A stretch of 64,000 nucleotides of DNA from Oscillatoria sp. FACHB-1406 (GCF_014698145.1 NZ_JACJSM010000002.1:248001-312000), one strand, 5' to 3'; counted from the first letter of the stretch, positions 27,358 through 36,419 are shown. Numbers and translations are program-made. The notes: generated by a model not told the origin, from the letters alone.

Positions 27358-27708
27358 ATGGCTCAAATTTTTGACCCAGTTCCGGATACCGAAAAAGCCC
27401 CTCTACTCTGCTGCTACGTGAACGCGACCAGTCAGATTCAAGTAGTACGCATTACCAACATTCCCAATTGGTATTTTGAGCGCGTGGTTTTTCCCGGACA
27501 ACGTTTAGTTTTTGAAGCCCTACCCGAAGCCTTTTTAGAAATTCACACGGGTATGATGGCGAGTTCCATTCTTTCCGATACGATTCCCTGCGAGCGCCTG
27601 CGTATTAGTGAGGAACTAGAAGGGAATCTTGAATTAGAAAGCGATGCTCCTGTGGAAAATACCGATAACAATCAACAGATTTCGACAGAATCCCTGGCTA
27701 CTGTATAA
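27358..27708 (+). CDS. DUF1830 family protein
   Basis: A 116-residue soluble protein fitting the cyanobacterial DUF1830 family: LLCCYVNATSQIQVVRITNIPNWYFERVVF is followed by the PGQRL block and an acidic C-terminal tail (ELESDAPVENTDNNQ). The function is unknown. The ATG at 27358 is the only good start. A strong hairpin 20 bases downstream probably ends the transcript. Confidence 0.75.
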   Translation: MAQIFDPVPDTEKAPLLCCYVNATSQIQVVRITNIPNWYFERVVFPGQRLVFEALPEAFLEIHTGMMASSILSDTIPCERLRISEELEGNLELESDAPVENTDNNQQISTESLATV

Positions 27709-27728
27709 AAAAATCTCGCATTTTTTAT

Positions 27729-27760
27729 GAGTAGGGGCGAACAGTAGTTCGCTCCTACTC
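27729..27760 (+). terminator. Probable Rho-independent terminator
   Basis: A 14-bp stem, GAGTAGGGGCGAAC (27729-27742) with GTTCGCTCCTACTC (27747-27760), has one G-T pair and a 4-base loop, followed by AATTTTATT. It lies between DUF1830 and Uma2. The arms are of the GTAGGGGCG dispersed-palindrome type. Confidence 0.7.
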
Positions 27761-27839
27761 AATTTTATTGAAGAAATACCTCTCCTGCTCCATCCAGCTA
27801 TAATCAATTTATCTCAATGACTGTTGCGGGTCGGATTCT

Positions 27840-28559
27840 ATGGTTCAAACCCCCCTCTCTTCCCAAACCCTATATCCCGATTCAGACGGGAAACCGATGG
27901 CAGATAACACCGAGCAATATGAGTGGATTGTCCGTTTAGCGACCAATCTCAAGCATTTATTGAAAGATAAAATTGCCTTTGTTGCGGGAGATTTGCTGTG
28001 GTATCCCGTACAAGTTAGCGAACCGCCCGCCCCCTGCCAAGCGCCTGATGTAATGGTTGCTTTCGGTCGCCCGATGGGATATCGAGGCAGTTACAAACAA
28101 TGGGAAGAAGATAATATTGCACCTCAAGTGGTGTTCGAGATTCTCTCTCCCAAAAACACCCGTCGGGAAATGGCACAAAAGCAGAAGTTTTATGAAAATT
28201 ATGGGGTATTAGAGGCTTATTATTACGACCCACAGCGTCAAGATTTCTGGGGTTTTGTGCGGGAAGATTCCGAAGATGTTTTCACGTTGATAACGGCGTT
28301 ATATTTACCTTGGACATCGCCTTTATTACAGATACGGTTTGAGCGATTTGAAGATGGGTTATCTGTATTTCATCCAGATGGCGAACTGTTTGCCGACCCG
28401 GAAGCGAGTATGCTGGAACGGGATGAGGCCCGTAGCGAACGAGATGAGGCACGTAGCGAACGAGATGAAGCACGTTTGAGAGAAGAAGAAGCCCGGGTTA
28501 AATTGAGTCAAGCTTTAGCAAAACTTCAGGAGTTGGGGATCGATCCGGATGTTCTGTAA
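27840..28559 (+). CDS. Uma2 family PD-(D/E)XK endonuclease-like protein (DUF820)
   Basis: A 239-residue protein of the large cyanobacterial Uma2/DUF820 family, a restriction-endonuclease-like fold of unknown target. The core includes APDVMVAFGRPMGYRGSYKQW, VVFEILSPKNTRREMAQK and the YYYDPQRQ block, the acidic residues and lysine lying where the PD-(D/E)XK site is expected. The C-terminus is a charged coiled coil built from tandem RDEARSE heptads. The stop codon TAA is the first three bases of a TAATACCAATT motif shared with the MITE-like family 1 ends. Confidence 0.82.
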   Translation: MVQTPLSSQTLYPDSDGKPMADNTEQYEWIVRLATNLKHLLKDKIAFVAGDLLWYPVQVSEPPAPCQAPDVMVAFGRPMGYRGSYKQWEEDNIAPQVVFEILSPKNTRREMAQKQKFYENYGVLEAYYYDPQRQDFWGFVREDSEDVFTLITALYLPWTSPLLQIRFERFEDGLSVFHPDGELFADPEASMLERDEARSERDEARSERDEARLREEEARVKLSQALAKLQELGIDPDVL

Positions 28560-28668
28560 TACCAATTCCCAGTCCTGATTCACTAAATTTTATCTGTAGG
28601 GGCGCGCTTGGCGAATCGCATTCGCGCTCGTAAGCGCCACACCGTAGGGGCATTGCAGTGCAATGCCC
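28557..28668. repeat. TAATACCAATT motif and two GTAGGGG-type palindromes between convergent genes
   Basis: TAATACCAATT (28557-28567) matches the tip of MITE-like family 1. It is followed by a GTAGGGGCGCGCTT...AAGCGCC structure and by GGGCATTGCA-G-TGCAATGCCC at 28648-28668, a 10-bp perfect stem. No matching right end (TTGGTATAA) follows, so this may be a decayed or solo end. The hairpins could terminate both the Uma2 and the GTPase transcripts. Confidence 0.55.
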
Positions 28669-28737
28669 TAATTGTTGCGGAACAGTGCAAAATCTTTTCC
28701 CAATCGAATTACTAGATCGACAGTAATTCCTCTTCTA

Positions 28738-30396
28738 CTACCACTCCTCATTCAGCTTGCGTTGCGGCTTTTCCCAATCATCTTCTTCTTCGCCAACAAC
28801 GAGTTCTGCTTCCATTTGTTCGATTTCTAGAGGTTCTTCTTCGCCCGTTCCGAGTAGCGCTTCCGGTTCGAGGGTGGCTTTAATCGGATCGACGACGCGC
28901 GCGATCGCATCTTTAACAAAAACCTTGAGAAACTCTTCCTTCTGCACCAACTTAAACTGACGCTGCACCACTTCCGTCATACCGCCATCTCCCCAATCTT
29001 GGTCGCGGCGGAAGTATTCGATAAAACTTTTACCGGCAATACGGGTTAAATAAGCTGCCGTTACGCCTTGAATGGCTTTCCCGATTAAATAGGTTGTCAC
29101 CTGAAATTGCAATGCTGTAGAAAGCAGTTGCACCGCCCCTTTTACCACGCCTAAACTCACTAAAGTTTTGCCTAAAGATAGCGCTAATTCTTTGCCATTT
29201 TCGGTATCTAAATCTACGCCATAAACTTTACCGATTTCGACGACCATTTGGGCGTTAATCGCGGCGGTGGCGAGAATATCGACGACAGGAACGGGCGTAA
29301 CGGCAATCACTCCCGCACCAATCCATTGATAGCGAGTCATAATTTTATCGGCTTGGCGTTTGCGCTGGTTATCGATGATGCGGCGCGCTTCCGCCCCGAG
29401 ACGCTGGGATTGCAGGAGGATGTTATCTGCCACTAAGTCTTCACCTTCGGCACGCAGAACGGCGGCGAGGCGCTTGATGAGGGGGATGATTTCGGGTTCG
29501 GGCTTGACGAGTTCGCCGGTTTCGAGGTGGGCGGGCTGGGGGTTGGCGGCGACGGAAATTAAGTCAGATGGGCCGATGAAGCTTTTGGTGCGATCGCGCA
29601 AATGAGCGAGAATGGTTTCGCGATCGCGATCGCTGTACAAATCGCTCTTATTAAACACCAACAGCGATCGCTTGCCAATTTCCGCCAGCATTCGCAACGG
29701 TTCGTATTCTGAAGATCGCAGGTCATTATCGACCACAAACAGCAATAAATCCGCCTCCGCCGCCAACTGCCGCGCTAACTCTTCCCGCTGCGTCCCCATC
29801 GTCCCCATTTCCAGGATACCGGGCGTATCGGTAATTAAAATTTGGCGATCGAGTCCCTTCAGTTCTAAGGTGTACGTTGCACCGTTTTGCGTCGTTCCCA
29901 TCGGCGCGCCCACTTCCCCCACCATCTCGCCGATTAAACTGTTCACCAGCGAGGTTTTGCCCGCCGAACCCGTGCCAAAGACGGCAACGCGCAACTCCCC
30001 GCGTGCTAAACTAGCTTCAATTTCCCGCGATCGCTCCAACAGCGCCTTTTGAGCAACGCGATCCTGAATTTGCCCCACCTGTTTGCGTACCGCTTTGAGC
30101 GTTTCCGAAGCTGCTTCGGTTTTCTGTTCCGGTAACTTCAGATTCGGGCGGCGTTTCGTACCCCCTCGGCGCGTCCCTTTCCCCGTCACCAAGTTGAAAT
30201 AGTAGAAAAACGCCGCAATGACTAGCCCCAACAGAACGATAATCAACAGCAGCAAAAAATTGCCCAATAGCGGCGCGGTAAACGAAACTTGAATATAGAG
30301 TCGGTAAATCGAATTGACCAACCACAGCATCATCCCGATGATGACGCTGAGACCGACAATCAGCGCCACGAGGCGGGGAAAGGACATTCGATACAT
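28738..30396 (-). CDS. Membrane-associated GTPase with DUF697 region
   Basis: A 552-residue protein. Two N-terminal membrane helices (about residues 6-27 and 40-65) precede a GTPase domain with G1 GTGSAGKTSLVN, G3 DTPGILEMG and G4 NKSD. The C-terminal half (QWIGAGVIAVTPVPVVDILA to AYLTRIAGKSFIEYF) matches the DUF697 membrane-interacting region seen in YcjF-like and cyanobacterial GTPases, and an acidic tail ends it. It probably acts at the inner or thylakoid membrane; the process is unknown. The ATG at 30396 has AGGAAGTGCGCC before it. Confidence 0.82.
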   Translation of the reverse strand: MYRMSFPRLVALIVGLSVIIGMMLWLVNSIYRLYIQVSFTAPLLGNFLLLLIIVLLGLVIAAFFYYFNLVTGKGTRRGGTKRRPNLKLPEQKTEAASETLKAVRKQVGQIQDRVAQKALLERSREIEASLARGELRVAVFGTGSAGKTSLVNSLIGEMVGEVGAPMGTTQNGATYTLELKGLDRQILITDTPGILEMGTMGTQREELARQLAAEADLLLFVVDNDLRSSEYEPLRMLAEIGKRSLLVFNKSDLYSDRDRETILAHLRDRTKSFIGPSDLISVAANPQPAHLETGELVKPEPEIIPLIKRLAAVLRAEGEDLVADNILLQSQRLGAEARRIIDNQRKRQADKIMTRYQWIGAGVIAVTPVPVVDILATAAINAQMVVEIGKVYGVDLDTENGKELALSLGKTLVSLGVVKGAVQLLSTALQFQVTTYLIGKAIQGVTAAYLTRIAGKSFIEYFRRDQDWGDGGMTEVVQRQFKLVQKEEFLKVFVKDAIARVVDPIKATLEPEALLGTGEEEPLEIEQMEAELVVGEEEDDWEKPQRKLNEEW

Positions 30397-30482
30397 GGCG
30401 CACTTCCTACTACTGGCTTCTTTAACTAGAGTTTCGATAGCGTTTCTTCTATCCAACTCGCTCTGTTAGAAATTGTAGGAAA

Positions 30483-30923
30483 TTATTGATAAGTTCTACC
30501 ATTGTGCCGAATCCATCCGGCAACGTGCCGTCCCACCGGATCTCGATGCGTCCAGTGAATCACCCCTCCTTGTGTATTCCATTCGTACTCGCCAAAAAAT
30601 GCAACGCGATCGCCAACTTTTAACCCCTCAATCCTCGGTGCAATATCGATATTATGAGCCATTAATAGCGTTTGTCCGGAACTCAAACGCACGATGAAAC
30701 GTTGATGGCGGCTACCGTCGCTATCATCGCTAAGAATTTTTGTAACAACACCTTGACTTTCAACTTGAATGTTAGTTCGACGATTTTGAAAGGCATCTTG
30801 TAAAACTTGTTCGTTGCCTTTAACCGCTCGGACTGGCAGGGGAATTGGAGCAGCAAGGGTATAATGTGCAGAACCCATTGCAATGAAGACAATTGCAAAG
30901 AAAGAAATTAACGATTTGTGCAT
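30483..30923 (-). CDS. DUF3465 family exported protein
   Basis: A protein of about 146 residues with an N-terminal signal sequence (SLISFFAIVFIAMGSAHYTLA-AP). The rest fits DUF3465: HQRFIVRLSSGQTLLMAHNID, then GDRVAFFGEYEWN and a C-terminal HWTHRDP with GWI. The fold is probably an OB-like barrel in the periplasm. I start at the ATG at 30923; a TTG at 30938 is an alternative. A palindromic repeat lies directly upstream (30940-30967). Confidence 0.75.
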   Translation of the reverse strand: MHKSLISFFAIVFIAMGSAHYTLAAPIPLPVRAVKGNEQVLQDAFQNRRTNIQVESQGVVTKILSDDSDGSRHQRFIVRLSSGQTLLMAHNIDIAPRIEGLKVGDRVAFFGEYEWNTQGGVIHWTHRDPVGRHVAGWIRHNGRTYQ

Positions 30924-30939
30924 AAAAATTCGGGTCAAT

Positions 30940-30967
30940 GTAGAGACGTTCAATTGAACGTCCCTAC
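30940..30967. repeat. GACGTT/AACGTC palindrome
   Basis: A 28-base inverted repeat with one mismatch, centred on CAATTG: GTAGAGACGTT at the left and AACGTCCCTAC at the right. It is related to the perfect palindrome at 2417-2458 and the one inside the element at 52123-52236. It sits just upstream of the DUF3465 gene. Confidence 0.7.
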
Positions 30968-31020
30968 AGCATTATAACTCTCTTCTCTCCGCGTCTTCTG
31001 AGATTCCGAGATAAAAATGT

Positions 31021-32688
31021 TTAGAAAGAAAAAGTCGTCCGAATTATCCCGATTAAAATGTCGTTATTACTCGCATTATGGTCGGGCGCTGTTAACCACA
31101 TTATCGCTGGTGTAATCGAAATATTGTCGTTAATTGGATACTGATAAAACCCTTCAATATGGAACGACGTACTCGGATCCGTACCGATGACATCGTTAAT
31201 ATTAGAAGTCGCGCCCGTTACTTTCGGCTCCATCCCGAAAATCAAACCGCCCATGCTGCCTTCCTTTCCTAAATCGGGGAAGGCTGCCATCGCCGCCCAA
31301 TTCCACGCCCGATAGTCGCCGCGCCCCAGCGTTACCGTCCCCGTACCGAGAGGATCGCTAACTTCCACCTCAGCGAGGGTGCGAGTGGTGGTATAGCCAA
31401 CCCAACCGCCTAAAATCAGCCCTGGGTTGATTTGGAAGGAGGCGAGGGCGGTGTAGGTATTGCTGGAAATCGGCAAACTCGCACCGAATTGACTCTCGAC
31501 AAACGATCGCAAGTTCGCTCGATTGCTACCAACTCCGGGATCGTTGTTGTAACCGTTGGCGTAAGCAAAAGCGAGGGTAATGTTTTCGGTCGGATTAACG
31601 GTAATTTGCCCAAAAAGTCCATAAGGACCGTTGAATAAGCCTTTACCCGGGCCGGGATCGTTGGCTTCGCTAGCAAAATAACCGGCGCTGACTTCAAGAA
31701 AGTCGCTAAAGGCGTGCTGAATGCCGATTCCCGCGCCGTTGGGGATGTAGTAAACGCTGTTGCGGGTGGCGAAATAGCTGGGCGCTAAGGTTGCGCCGTC
31801 GCTCCCATCAAAGGGCGTAATCGTGTTGGCGATGTCGTTGGTTGTTGCCCCAGCAGCGGCGACGAAAACGGAAGTGTTGTCACCGAGGGGGAAGCGATAG
31901 TTGAGGGCATCGATGCCAAGGCTATTTCCCGTTCCGGTGGCAATGCCGAGGGAACCTTCGGGAGTGCCGGTGACATCGTTGAAGTTGCCCAATCCGTTGG
32001 CTTGCAGCCGTATCATTAAGGTGTCTTTGCCGCTGAAACTGCTGTGGAATTCGAGGCGCGATCGCGCGCCGAAGAGCGTTTGTTCATCGAGATCGTTTCC
32101 TTGGAAGTCATCCCCAGAAAATAAACTGGTCAATCCCATCGAAACTTCGCCAACCAGTTTAGTGGTGGTGGAAAATTGATGGTCTTCGAGAAATACGGTT
32201 CGCGCTTCGAGGTTATCGACTCGCGCTCCCAAGCTGGCGAGTTCGGTTTCAAATTCTTGCAACAGTCGCCGCAAAATTTCTAAGTCTTCGCGCGTGACGA
32301 GATTGGTTGCGGAGCCGATTAAGCGCTCGATTTGGTTCAAGCAGGCATTGAGTCCGGCGGCGAATTCGTAGCGCGTTAGCGGGCGGTTGCCTCGAAATGT
32401 CCCGTCGGGATAACCAACGAGGCAGTCATAGCGCTTAATGAGGTCGTCGAGGGCCTGAAACGCCCAGTCGGTGGGGCGAACGTCGCGGAATTTGGAGGCT
32501 CCTTGGACAGTTTGCCCTTGCTCGCTGCTGTACTGTTGGATTTCTTCTAAGACGGTGCTGATGTCCGATGGGAGCGCGTCTTCGGCTCGGGCTGTTCCGG
32601 ATGCTAATAGCGCTGCGCTCAAGAATAGCAGCGATCCTTGCAGCGATCGCATTTTCGATGTTGTAACGTTTGATACTCGAATTGACAT
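31021..32688 (-). CDS. SLH-domain outer-membrane porin, probable iron-uptake porin
   Basis: A 555-residue porin of the cyanobacterial SLH-OprB type. It has a signal peptide (SLLFLSAALLASGTARA), then an S-layer homology domain (FRDVRPTDWAFQALDDLIKR to LTRYEFAAGLNACL) for peptidoglycan binding. A coiled-coil stretch (REDLEILRRLLQEFETEL) leads to a beta-barrel ending in the aromatic signature IIRTTFSF. The ATG at 32688 has GAGGAACCAATCA before it and is preferred to the GTG at 32703. A perfect Fur-like palindrome lies 37 bases upstream, which supports an iron role. The neighbouring divergent gene is a multicopper oxidase. Confidence 0.88.
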   Translation of the reverse strand: MSIRVSNVTTSKMRSLQGSLLFLSAALLASGTARAEDALPSDISTVLEEIQQYSSEQGQTVQGASKFRDVRPTDWAFQALDDLIKRYDCLVGYPDGTFRGNRPLTRYEFAAGLNACLNQIERLIGSATNLVTREDLEILRRLLQEFETELASLGARVDNLEARTVFLEDHQFSTTTKLVGEVSMGLTSLFSGDDFQGNDLDEQTLFGARSRLEFHSSFSGKDTLMIRLQANGLGNFNDVTGTPEGSLGIATGTGNSLGIDALNYRFPLGDNTSVFVAAAGATTNDIANTITPFDGSDGATLAPSYFATRNSVYYIPNGAGIGIQHAFSDFLEVSAGYFASEANDPGPGKGLFNGPYGLFGQITVNPTENITLAFAYANGYNNDPGVGSNRANLRSFVESQFGASLPISSNTYTALASFQINPGLILGGWVGYTTTRTLAEVEVSDPLGTGTVTLGRGDYRAWNWAAMAAFPDLGKEGSMGGLIFGMEPKVTGATSNINDVIGTDPSTSFHIEGFYQYPINDNISITPAIMWLTAPDHNASNNDILIGIIRTTFSF

Positions 32689-32724
32689 TGATTGGTTCCT
32701 CACACGGTACTCATCTTTTTTATG

Positions 32725-32741
32725 AGAATGATAATCATTCT
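32725..32741. promoter_or_regulatory. Candidate Fur box between the porin and the multicopper oxidase
   Basis: AGAATGATAATCATTCT is a perfect 17-base palindrome (8+1+8) and agrees closely with the Fur consensus core TGATAATCATT. It lies 37 bases upstream of the porin start (leftward) and 116 bases upstream of the multicopper oxidase start (rightward). It could repress one or both promoters when iron is sufficient. Confidence 0.8.
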
Positions 32742-32856
32742 ACTCCCATAGGGGTTTTAGGAGTTTAATGAGAATAACTTTAAATAACCCTATCGGGATA
32801 TAATCTCTAAAAGTCAATTTTGTTTATAAAAATTTTCAATAAAGCCAAGGGTGTCT

Positions 32857-33855
32857 ATGTCCAATTCTCTGCTACCCAAAATTTCCGGTCGAAGTCGCCG
32901 CCAATTTCTCGAATGGGGACTGACGGGAGTTGGAGCGATCGGGGGCGCGATCGCTCTGCGTTCTTTCCTTTCCGATCGAACTGCGCCGCGCGTCCCGGAG
33001 ATCGTTGTTCCCTCACCGACGGAAACCCCGAATGGCTTCAGCCCAACCGCGATCGCGCGCGAGTTCGACTACGGTGTTCTGAAGCGAGAAGGGGGAAAAA
33101 TCATTCGCGAGTTTCGCCTCACGGCTCGTACCACGCCCTTACAACTGAATAGCGCCGTCTCTTTCGTGAGTTGGAACGTTAACGGGCGCGTCCCCGGGCC
33201 GACGCTACGCGCCACGGCTGGCGATCGCGTTCGCATTATCTTCCACAACGAAGCCGGACATTCCCACAGCCTCCACTTCCACGGCACGCACCCCCCCGAA
33301 GCGGACGGCGTAATGCCGATTCGTAACGGCAAAGAAACCATCTACGAATTCACTGCCGAACCTTTTGGCGTTCACCTCTACCATTGCCATATTGCCCCGA
33401 TCGCGCGTCATATCAGTAAAGGATTGTACGGAATGTTCATCGTCGATCCGCCCCAAGCACGTCCCCCCGCCGACGAAATCGTATTGGTTATGGGCGGCTA
33501 CGATCTCAACAACGACAAACGCAACGAACTGTATGCGTTTAACGGCTTGCCCGACTATTACAGGTCGCATCCGCTCAAGATTTACCAAAATCAGCTTGTA
33601 AGGCTCTATTTACTGAATATGGTCGAGTTTGACGCGGCTTTAAGCTTCCATATCCACGGAAATCTGTTCCGCGTCTATCGAACTGGGCGATCGCTAATTC
33701 CGGCAGAAGAAACCGATGTCATCACGATGGGGACGGCAGAACGCCACATTTTAGAGTTTTCTTATCCCTATGCCGGCCGCTATATGTTCCATCCCCACCA
33801 AGACGAGATTGCCGAACGCGGCTGTATGGGATTATTTGACGTGCTTCCGGCTTGA
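32857..33855 (+). CDS. Tat-exported two-domain multicopper oxidase
   Basis: A 332-residue protein with two cupredoxin domains. The twin-arginine signal GRSRRQFLEWG is at residues 11-21. Copper ligands: HSLHFHG (to residue 143) and HLYHCHI (173-179) in domain 1, with C177, H185 and M193 forming a type 1 site; FHIHGN (264-269) and FHPHQDE (311-317) in domain 2, which lacks the Cys-His-Met set. So a type 1 copper is expected only in domain 1 (type C of the two-domain oxidases) and trinuclear sites at domain interfaces of a trimer. The ATG at 32857 follows CAAGGG. A ferroxidase role beside a Fur-controlled porin is inference. Confidence 0.87.
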   Translation: MSNSLLPKISGRSRRQFLEWGLTGVGAIGGAIALRSFLSDRTAPRVPEIVVPSPTETPNGFSPTAIAREFDYGVLKREGGKIIREFRLTARTTPLQLNSAVSFVSWNVNGRVPGPTLRATAGDRVRIIFHNEAGHSHSLHFHGTHPPEADGVMPIRNGKETIYEFTAEPFGVHLYHCHIAPIARHISKGLYGMFIVDPPQARPPADEIVLVMGGYDLNNDKRNELYAFNGLPDYYRSHPLKIYQNQLVRLYLLNMVEFDAALSFHIHGNLFRVYRTGRSLIPAEETDVITMGTAERHILEFSYPYAGRYMFHPHQDEIAERGCMGLFDVLPA

Positions 33856-33991
33856 CAAAACTCGCAATATATGCAACAAATAGCTTTTTTAGCCATTTAG
33901 CAGGACAAGTCACAAATTTTGTTATTGATAATAATTGCTATTTAAGGCACAATGCACTGTACGATTTTTTGTTTTTGGAGAAACCCCCAAA

Positions 33992-34837
33992 ATGACCCAA
34001 CGCGCACCGTTACGCGGATCCCTGCGGGATCGCACCTCAAAATCAATAGAACTGTTTCTGGCTGCCAGCTTAGCGTTAACCCTAGGAGCCTGCAATACGA
34101 CGACAAGCAACAATCCCACTACTCCCGAATCGCCCACACCGCACGCCAGTGCGACGCATTCTAGCGCGGAAGGGGGAGAAGGCGGGGAAGGCGGAGAAGG
34201 TGGAGTTGTCGGCAGCGATTCCGACTACCTCGCTACTTTAGGACTGATGAAAGGGCATTTAATCGTTGCTAAAGAGCTAATTGAAGCCGGAAAACTCGAT
34301 AAAGCAGAACCGCACATCGGTCATCCGGTTGAAGAGTTGTACGGAACGGTAGAATCGGAATTCACCAAGCGCCAAGTCCCGCAATTCAAAACAACGTTAA
34401 ATCAATTGCACGATTCGGTTAAAGCGAAGGCAGATAAGGGTAAGATTAGCTCCGAATACGATGCAGCGATGAAAGCAATTGACGGCGCGATCGCTAATAT
34501 CCCGGCCGCGCAACTTCAAGACCCCAACTTTGTCCTCAAAGCAATATCGGGAATCTTGAAAACCGCTAGCGACGAGTACGGAGCCGCGATTGCCGACGGT
34601 AAAATCGAAGAGTTAATCGAATATCAAGATGCAAGAGGTTTTGTACTTTATAGCAAAAGTCTCTATCAAACAGTTAGCGATAAAGTCAGTCAAAGTAAAC
34701 CCGACGTTCATAAAACGATTGCTGGCAATTTAGAAGCGCTCGAGAAAACCTTTCCGACTGTAGAACCGCCGCCAGCCCCCATTAAGACCGCCGCAGAATT
34801 TTCGAGTCTGGTCGAGAAGATTCCCGAAAGTCTTTAA
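33992..34837 (+). CDS. Lipoprotein with histidine/acidic helical domain, possible metal-binding partner
   Basis: A 281-residue lipoprotein. The signal sequence ends with lipobox LGAC (Cys at residue 34), followed by a Thr/Pro/Gly-rich linker with EGG repeats and a helical domain. Conserved-looking ligand clusters are MKGHLIV, HIGHPVEELYG and IEYQDARGF. The layout resembles helical periplasmic proteins I recall beside multicopper oxidases in other bacteria, but I cannot name a family. It follows the multicopper oxidase by 136 bases on the same strand. An AT-rich TTGATAATAATTGC at 33925-33938 weakly resembles a Fur half-site. Iron handling is inferred from context. Confidence 0.65.
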   Translation: MTQRAPLRGSLRDRTSKSIELFLAASLALTLGACNTTTSNNPTTPESPTPHASATHSSAEGGEGGEGGEGGVVGSDSDYLATLGLMKGHLIVAKELIEAGKLDKAEPHIGHPVEELYGTVESEFTKRQVPQFKTTLNQLHDSVKAKADKGKISSEYDAAMKAIDGAIANIPAAQLQDPNFVLKAISGILKTASDEYGAAIADGKIEELIEYQDARGFVLYSKSLYQTVSDKVSQSKPDVHKTIAGNLEALEKTFPTVEPPPAPIKTAAEFSSLVEKIPESL

Positions 34838-35148
34838 AAATTCAAAAGCGAGAGCTTCTAATTTGTGAAAATCTCTTGGGGGAAGAACGCAGAAGTTCGG
34901 GAGTTTAGAATCGAGCCGATTTAGGCAGATGCTCAAAAAAATCGAAGATTGCGCGATTTATTTAGACTCGCTAGACTTCATCGCTCTCCCCCTTCTATTC
35001 CCCAATCCCCCAGGGAATATTAACAGCATTCAAAATTATTCCCATCTTCCCCTCATTACTTATCATTCATTATTCACCATTCATTATTCATTATTCCCCC
35101 CTCCTGGTATAAACTGGCTTTAAACCTAAAAACCGTAAACTAGAACTC
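34838..35148. other. Intergenic region with CATTATT repeats
   Basis: 311 bases between the lipoprotein and pdxJ. At about 35065-35095 there are tandem TTCATTATTCACCATTCATT-like octamers, another STRR-type array. A 64-codon plus-strand frame runs through it, but it is low in conservation signals and includes the repeats, so it is not called. Confidence 0.45.
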
Positions 35149-35871
35149 GTGCTAACTCTAGGCGTTAATATCGACCACATTGCCACCGTCCGACAAGCCA
35201 GACGAACCGTAGAACCCGATCCCGTGGCGGCGGCAGTTTTAGCAGAACTTGGCGGTGCGGATGGTATTACCGTTCACTTGCGCGAAGATCGGCGACATAT
35301 TCAAGATCGAGATGTACGCTTATTACGGCAAACCGTTCGCACCCATCTCAATTTAGAAATGGCTCCTACCGCAGAAATGGTTGAGATTGCTCTCGAGCTT
35401 AAGCCCGACTACGTGACTCTGGTTCCAGAACGGCGGGAAGAGGTAACAACAGAAGGCGGACTCAATCTGCTGGGCGATTTCCCGCGCTACGAAGAAGTCG
35501 TTGCACGCTTGCAAGGGGCGGAAATTCCCGTCAGTTGGTTTATCGATGCAGACGAGGCGCAAATCGAGGCAGCAGGAAAAACTGGTGCTAAATTTATCGA
35601 ACTGCATACGGGAAAGTATGCCGATGCGTCCGATGAGGAGGCGCGCAAGCAGGAGTTGGCGTTGTTAATCGCCGGTTGTCAGCAGGCGCAGGCGCTCGGG
35701 TTGCGAGTCAATGCAGGACACGGTTTAACCTACTGGAACGTCTATCCCGTGGCGTGCATTGAGGGGATGGAAGAATTGAATATCGGTCACAGTATTATCA
35801 GCCGTGCGGTTTTGGTAGGTTTGGAGCGAGCGGTGCGAGAGATGAAGTTGGCGATGCGGGGAGAGGTGTGA
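35149..35871 (+). CDS. pdxJ: Pyridoxine 5'-phosphate synthase
   Basis: A 240-residue PdxJ, which condenses 1-deoxyxylulose 5-phosphate with 3-amino-2-oxopropyl phosphate to pyridoxine 5'-phosphate in the DXP-dependent vitamin B6 pathway. Motifs are [40 protein letters not shown] and [15 protein letters not shown], with the C-terminal [11 protein letters not shown] and IGHSIISRA. It starts at the GTG at 35149, as [10 protein letters not shown] is the usual N-terminus. The length is normal. It stands alone, downstream of short repeats. Confidence 0.96.
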   Translation: MLTLGVNIDHIATVRQARRTVEPDPVAAAVLAELGGADGITVHLREDRRHIQDRDVRLLRQTVRTHLNLEMAPTAEMVEIALELKPDYVTLVPERREEVTTEGGLNLLGDFPRYEEVVARLQGAEIPVSWFIDADEAQIEAAGKTGAKFIELHTGKYADASDEEARKQELALLIAGCQQAQALGLRVNAGHGLTYWNVYPVACIEGMEELNIGHSIISRAVLVGLERAVREMKLAMRGEV

Positions 35872-36089
35872 GGGAGTGAGGGCGCTTCGACTTCGCTCAG
35901 CGCAACGGTGACGGGGTGAGGGGATGAGAAAGATAATTTTTAAGTTTTAAGTTTTAATTTTTAATTCCCCTCGGGGCGGTGGAATTGGTATAACAATACT
36001 GGATTTTCCGGCGCGCTCTCTAACCTGCTAATCTAAAATCGGGAGCGATCGCTCCGGCTCTGCAATCATCATAATTTTAAGAAACGACA

Positions 36090-36419
36090 ATGACCACTTA
36101 CTACTACGTTTTAGCCAGTCAAAAGTTTTTGCTCGAGGAAGAACCCTTTGAAGAAGTCTTGAAGGAACGGACTCGCCACTACCACGACCACAATAAAGAA
36201 CTCGATTTTTGGTTGGTCAAAGAACCGGCATTCCTGGAAGCGCCGGAATTTGCTGAAATTAAGAAGCAATGTCCGCAACCGTCTGTAGCGGTCATCAGCA
36301 CAAATCACAATTTTATTAATTGGTTGAAGTTGCGTTTAGAATATGCCCTCAAAGGCGAGTTTGAAGCGCCTTCGGATACCATTCCCGAACCGTTGGCTTC
36401 CTTAGCTGCCGTTGCTTAG
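36090..36419 (+). CDS. ycf54: Ycf54-like protein of the Mg-protoporphyrin monomethylester cyclase
   Basis: A 109-residue Ycf54, an auxiliary subunit of the aerobic Mg-protoporphyrin IX monomethylester cyclase in chlorophyll synthesis. The N-terminus MTTYYYVLASQKFLLEEEP, the middle KELDFWLV and the end NWLKLRLEYALKGEFEAPS are diagnostic. The ATG at 36090 gives the normal length. It is a single gene, with AT-rich upstream sequence. No other chlorophyll gene is adjacent. Confidence 0.92.
   Translation: MTTYYYVLASQKFLLEEEPFEEVLKERTRHYHDHNKELDFWLVKEPAFLEAPEFAEIKKQCPQPSVAVISTNHNFINWLKLRLEYALKGEFEAPSDTIPEPLASLAAVA

Noticed and set aside
27168-27374. A 68-codon plus-strand gene upstream of DUF1830
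   Set aside because: It overlaps the start of the DUF1830 gene, has biased Arg/Ser composition and no recognisable domain.
33925-33938. A second Fur box before the lipoprotein gene
   Set aside because: TTGATAATAATTGC is AT-rich and only half matches; it lacks the palindrome seen at 32725-32741, so it is mentioned but not called.
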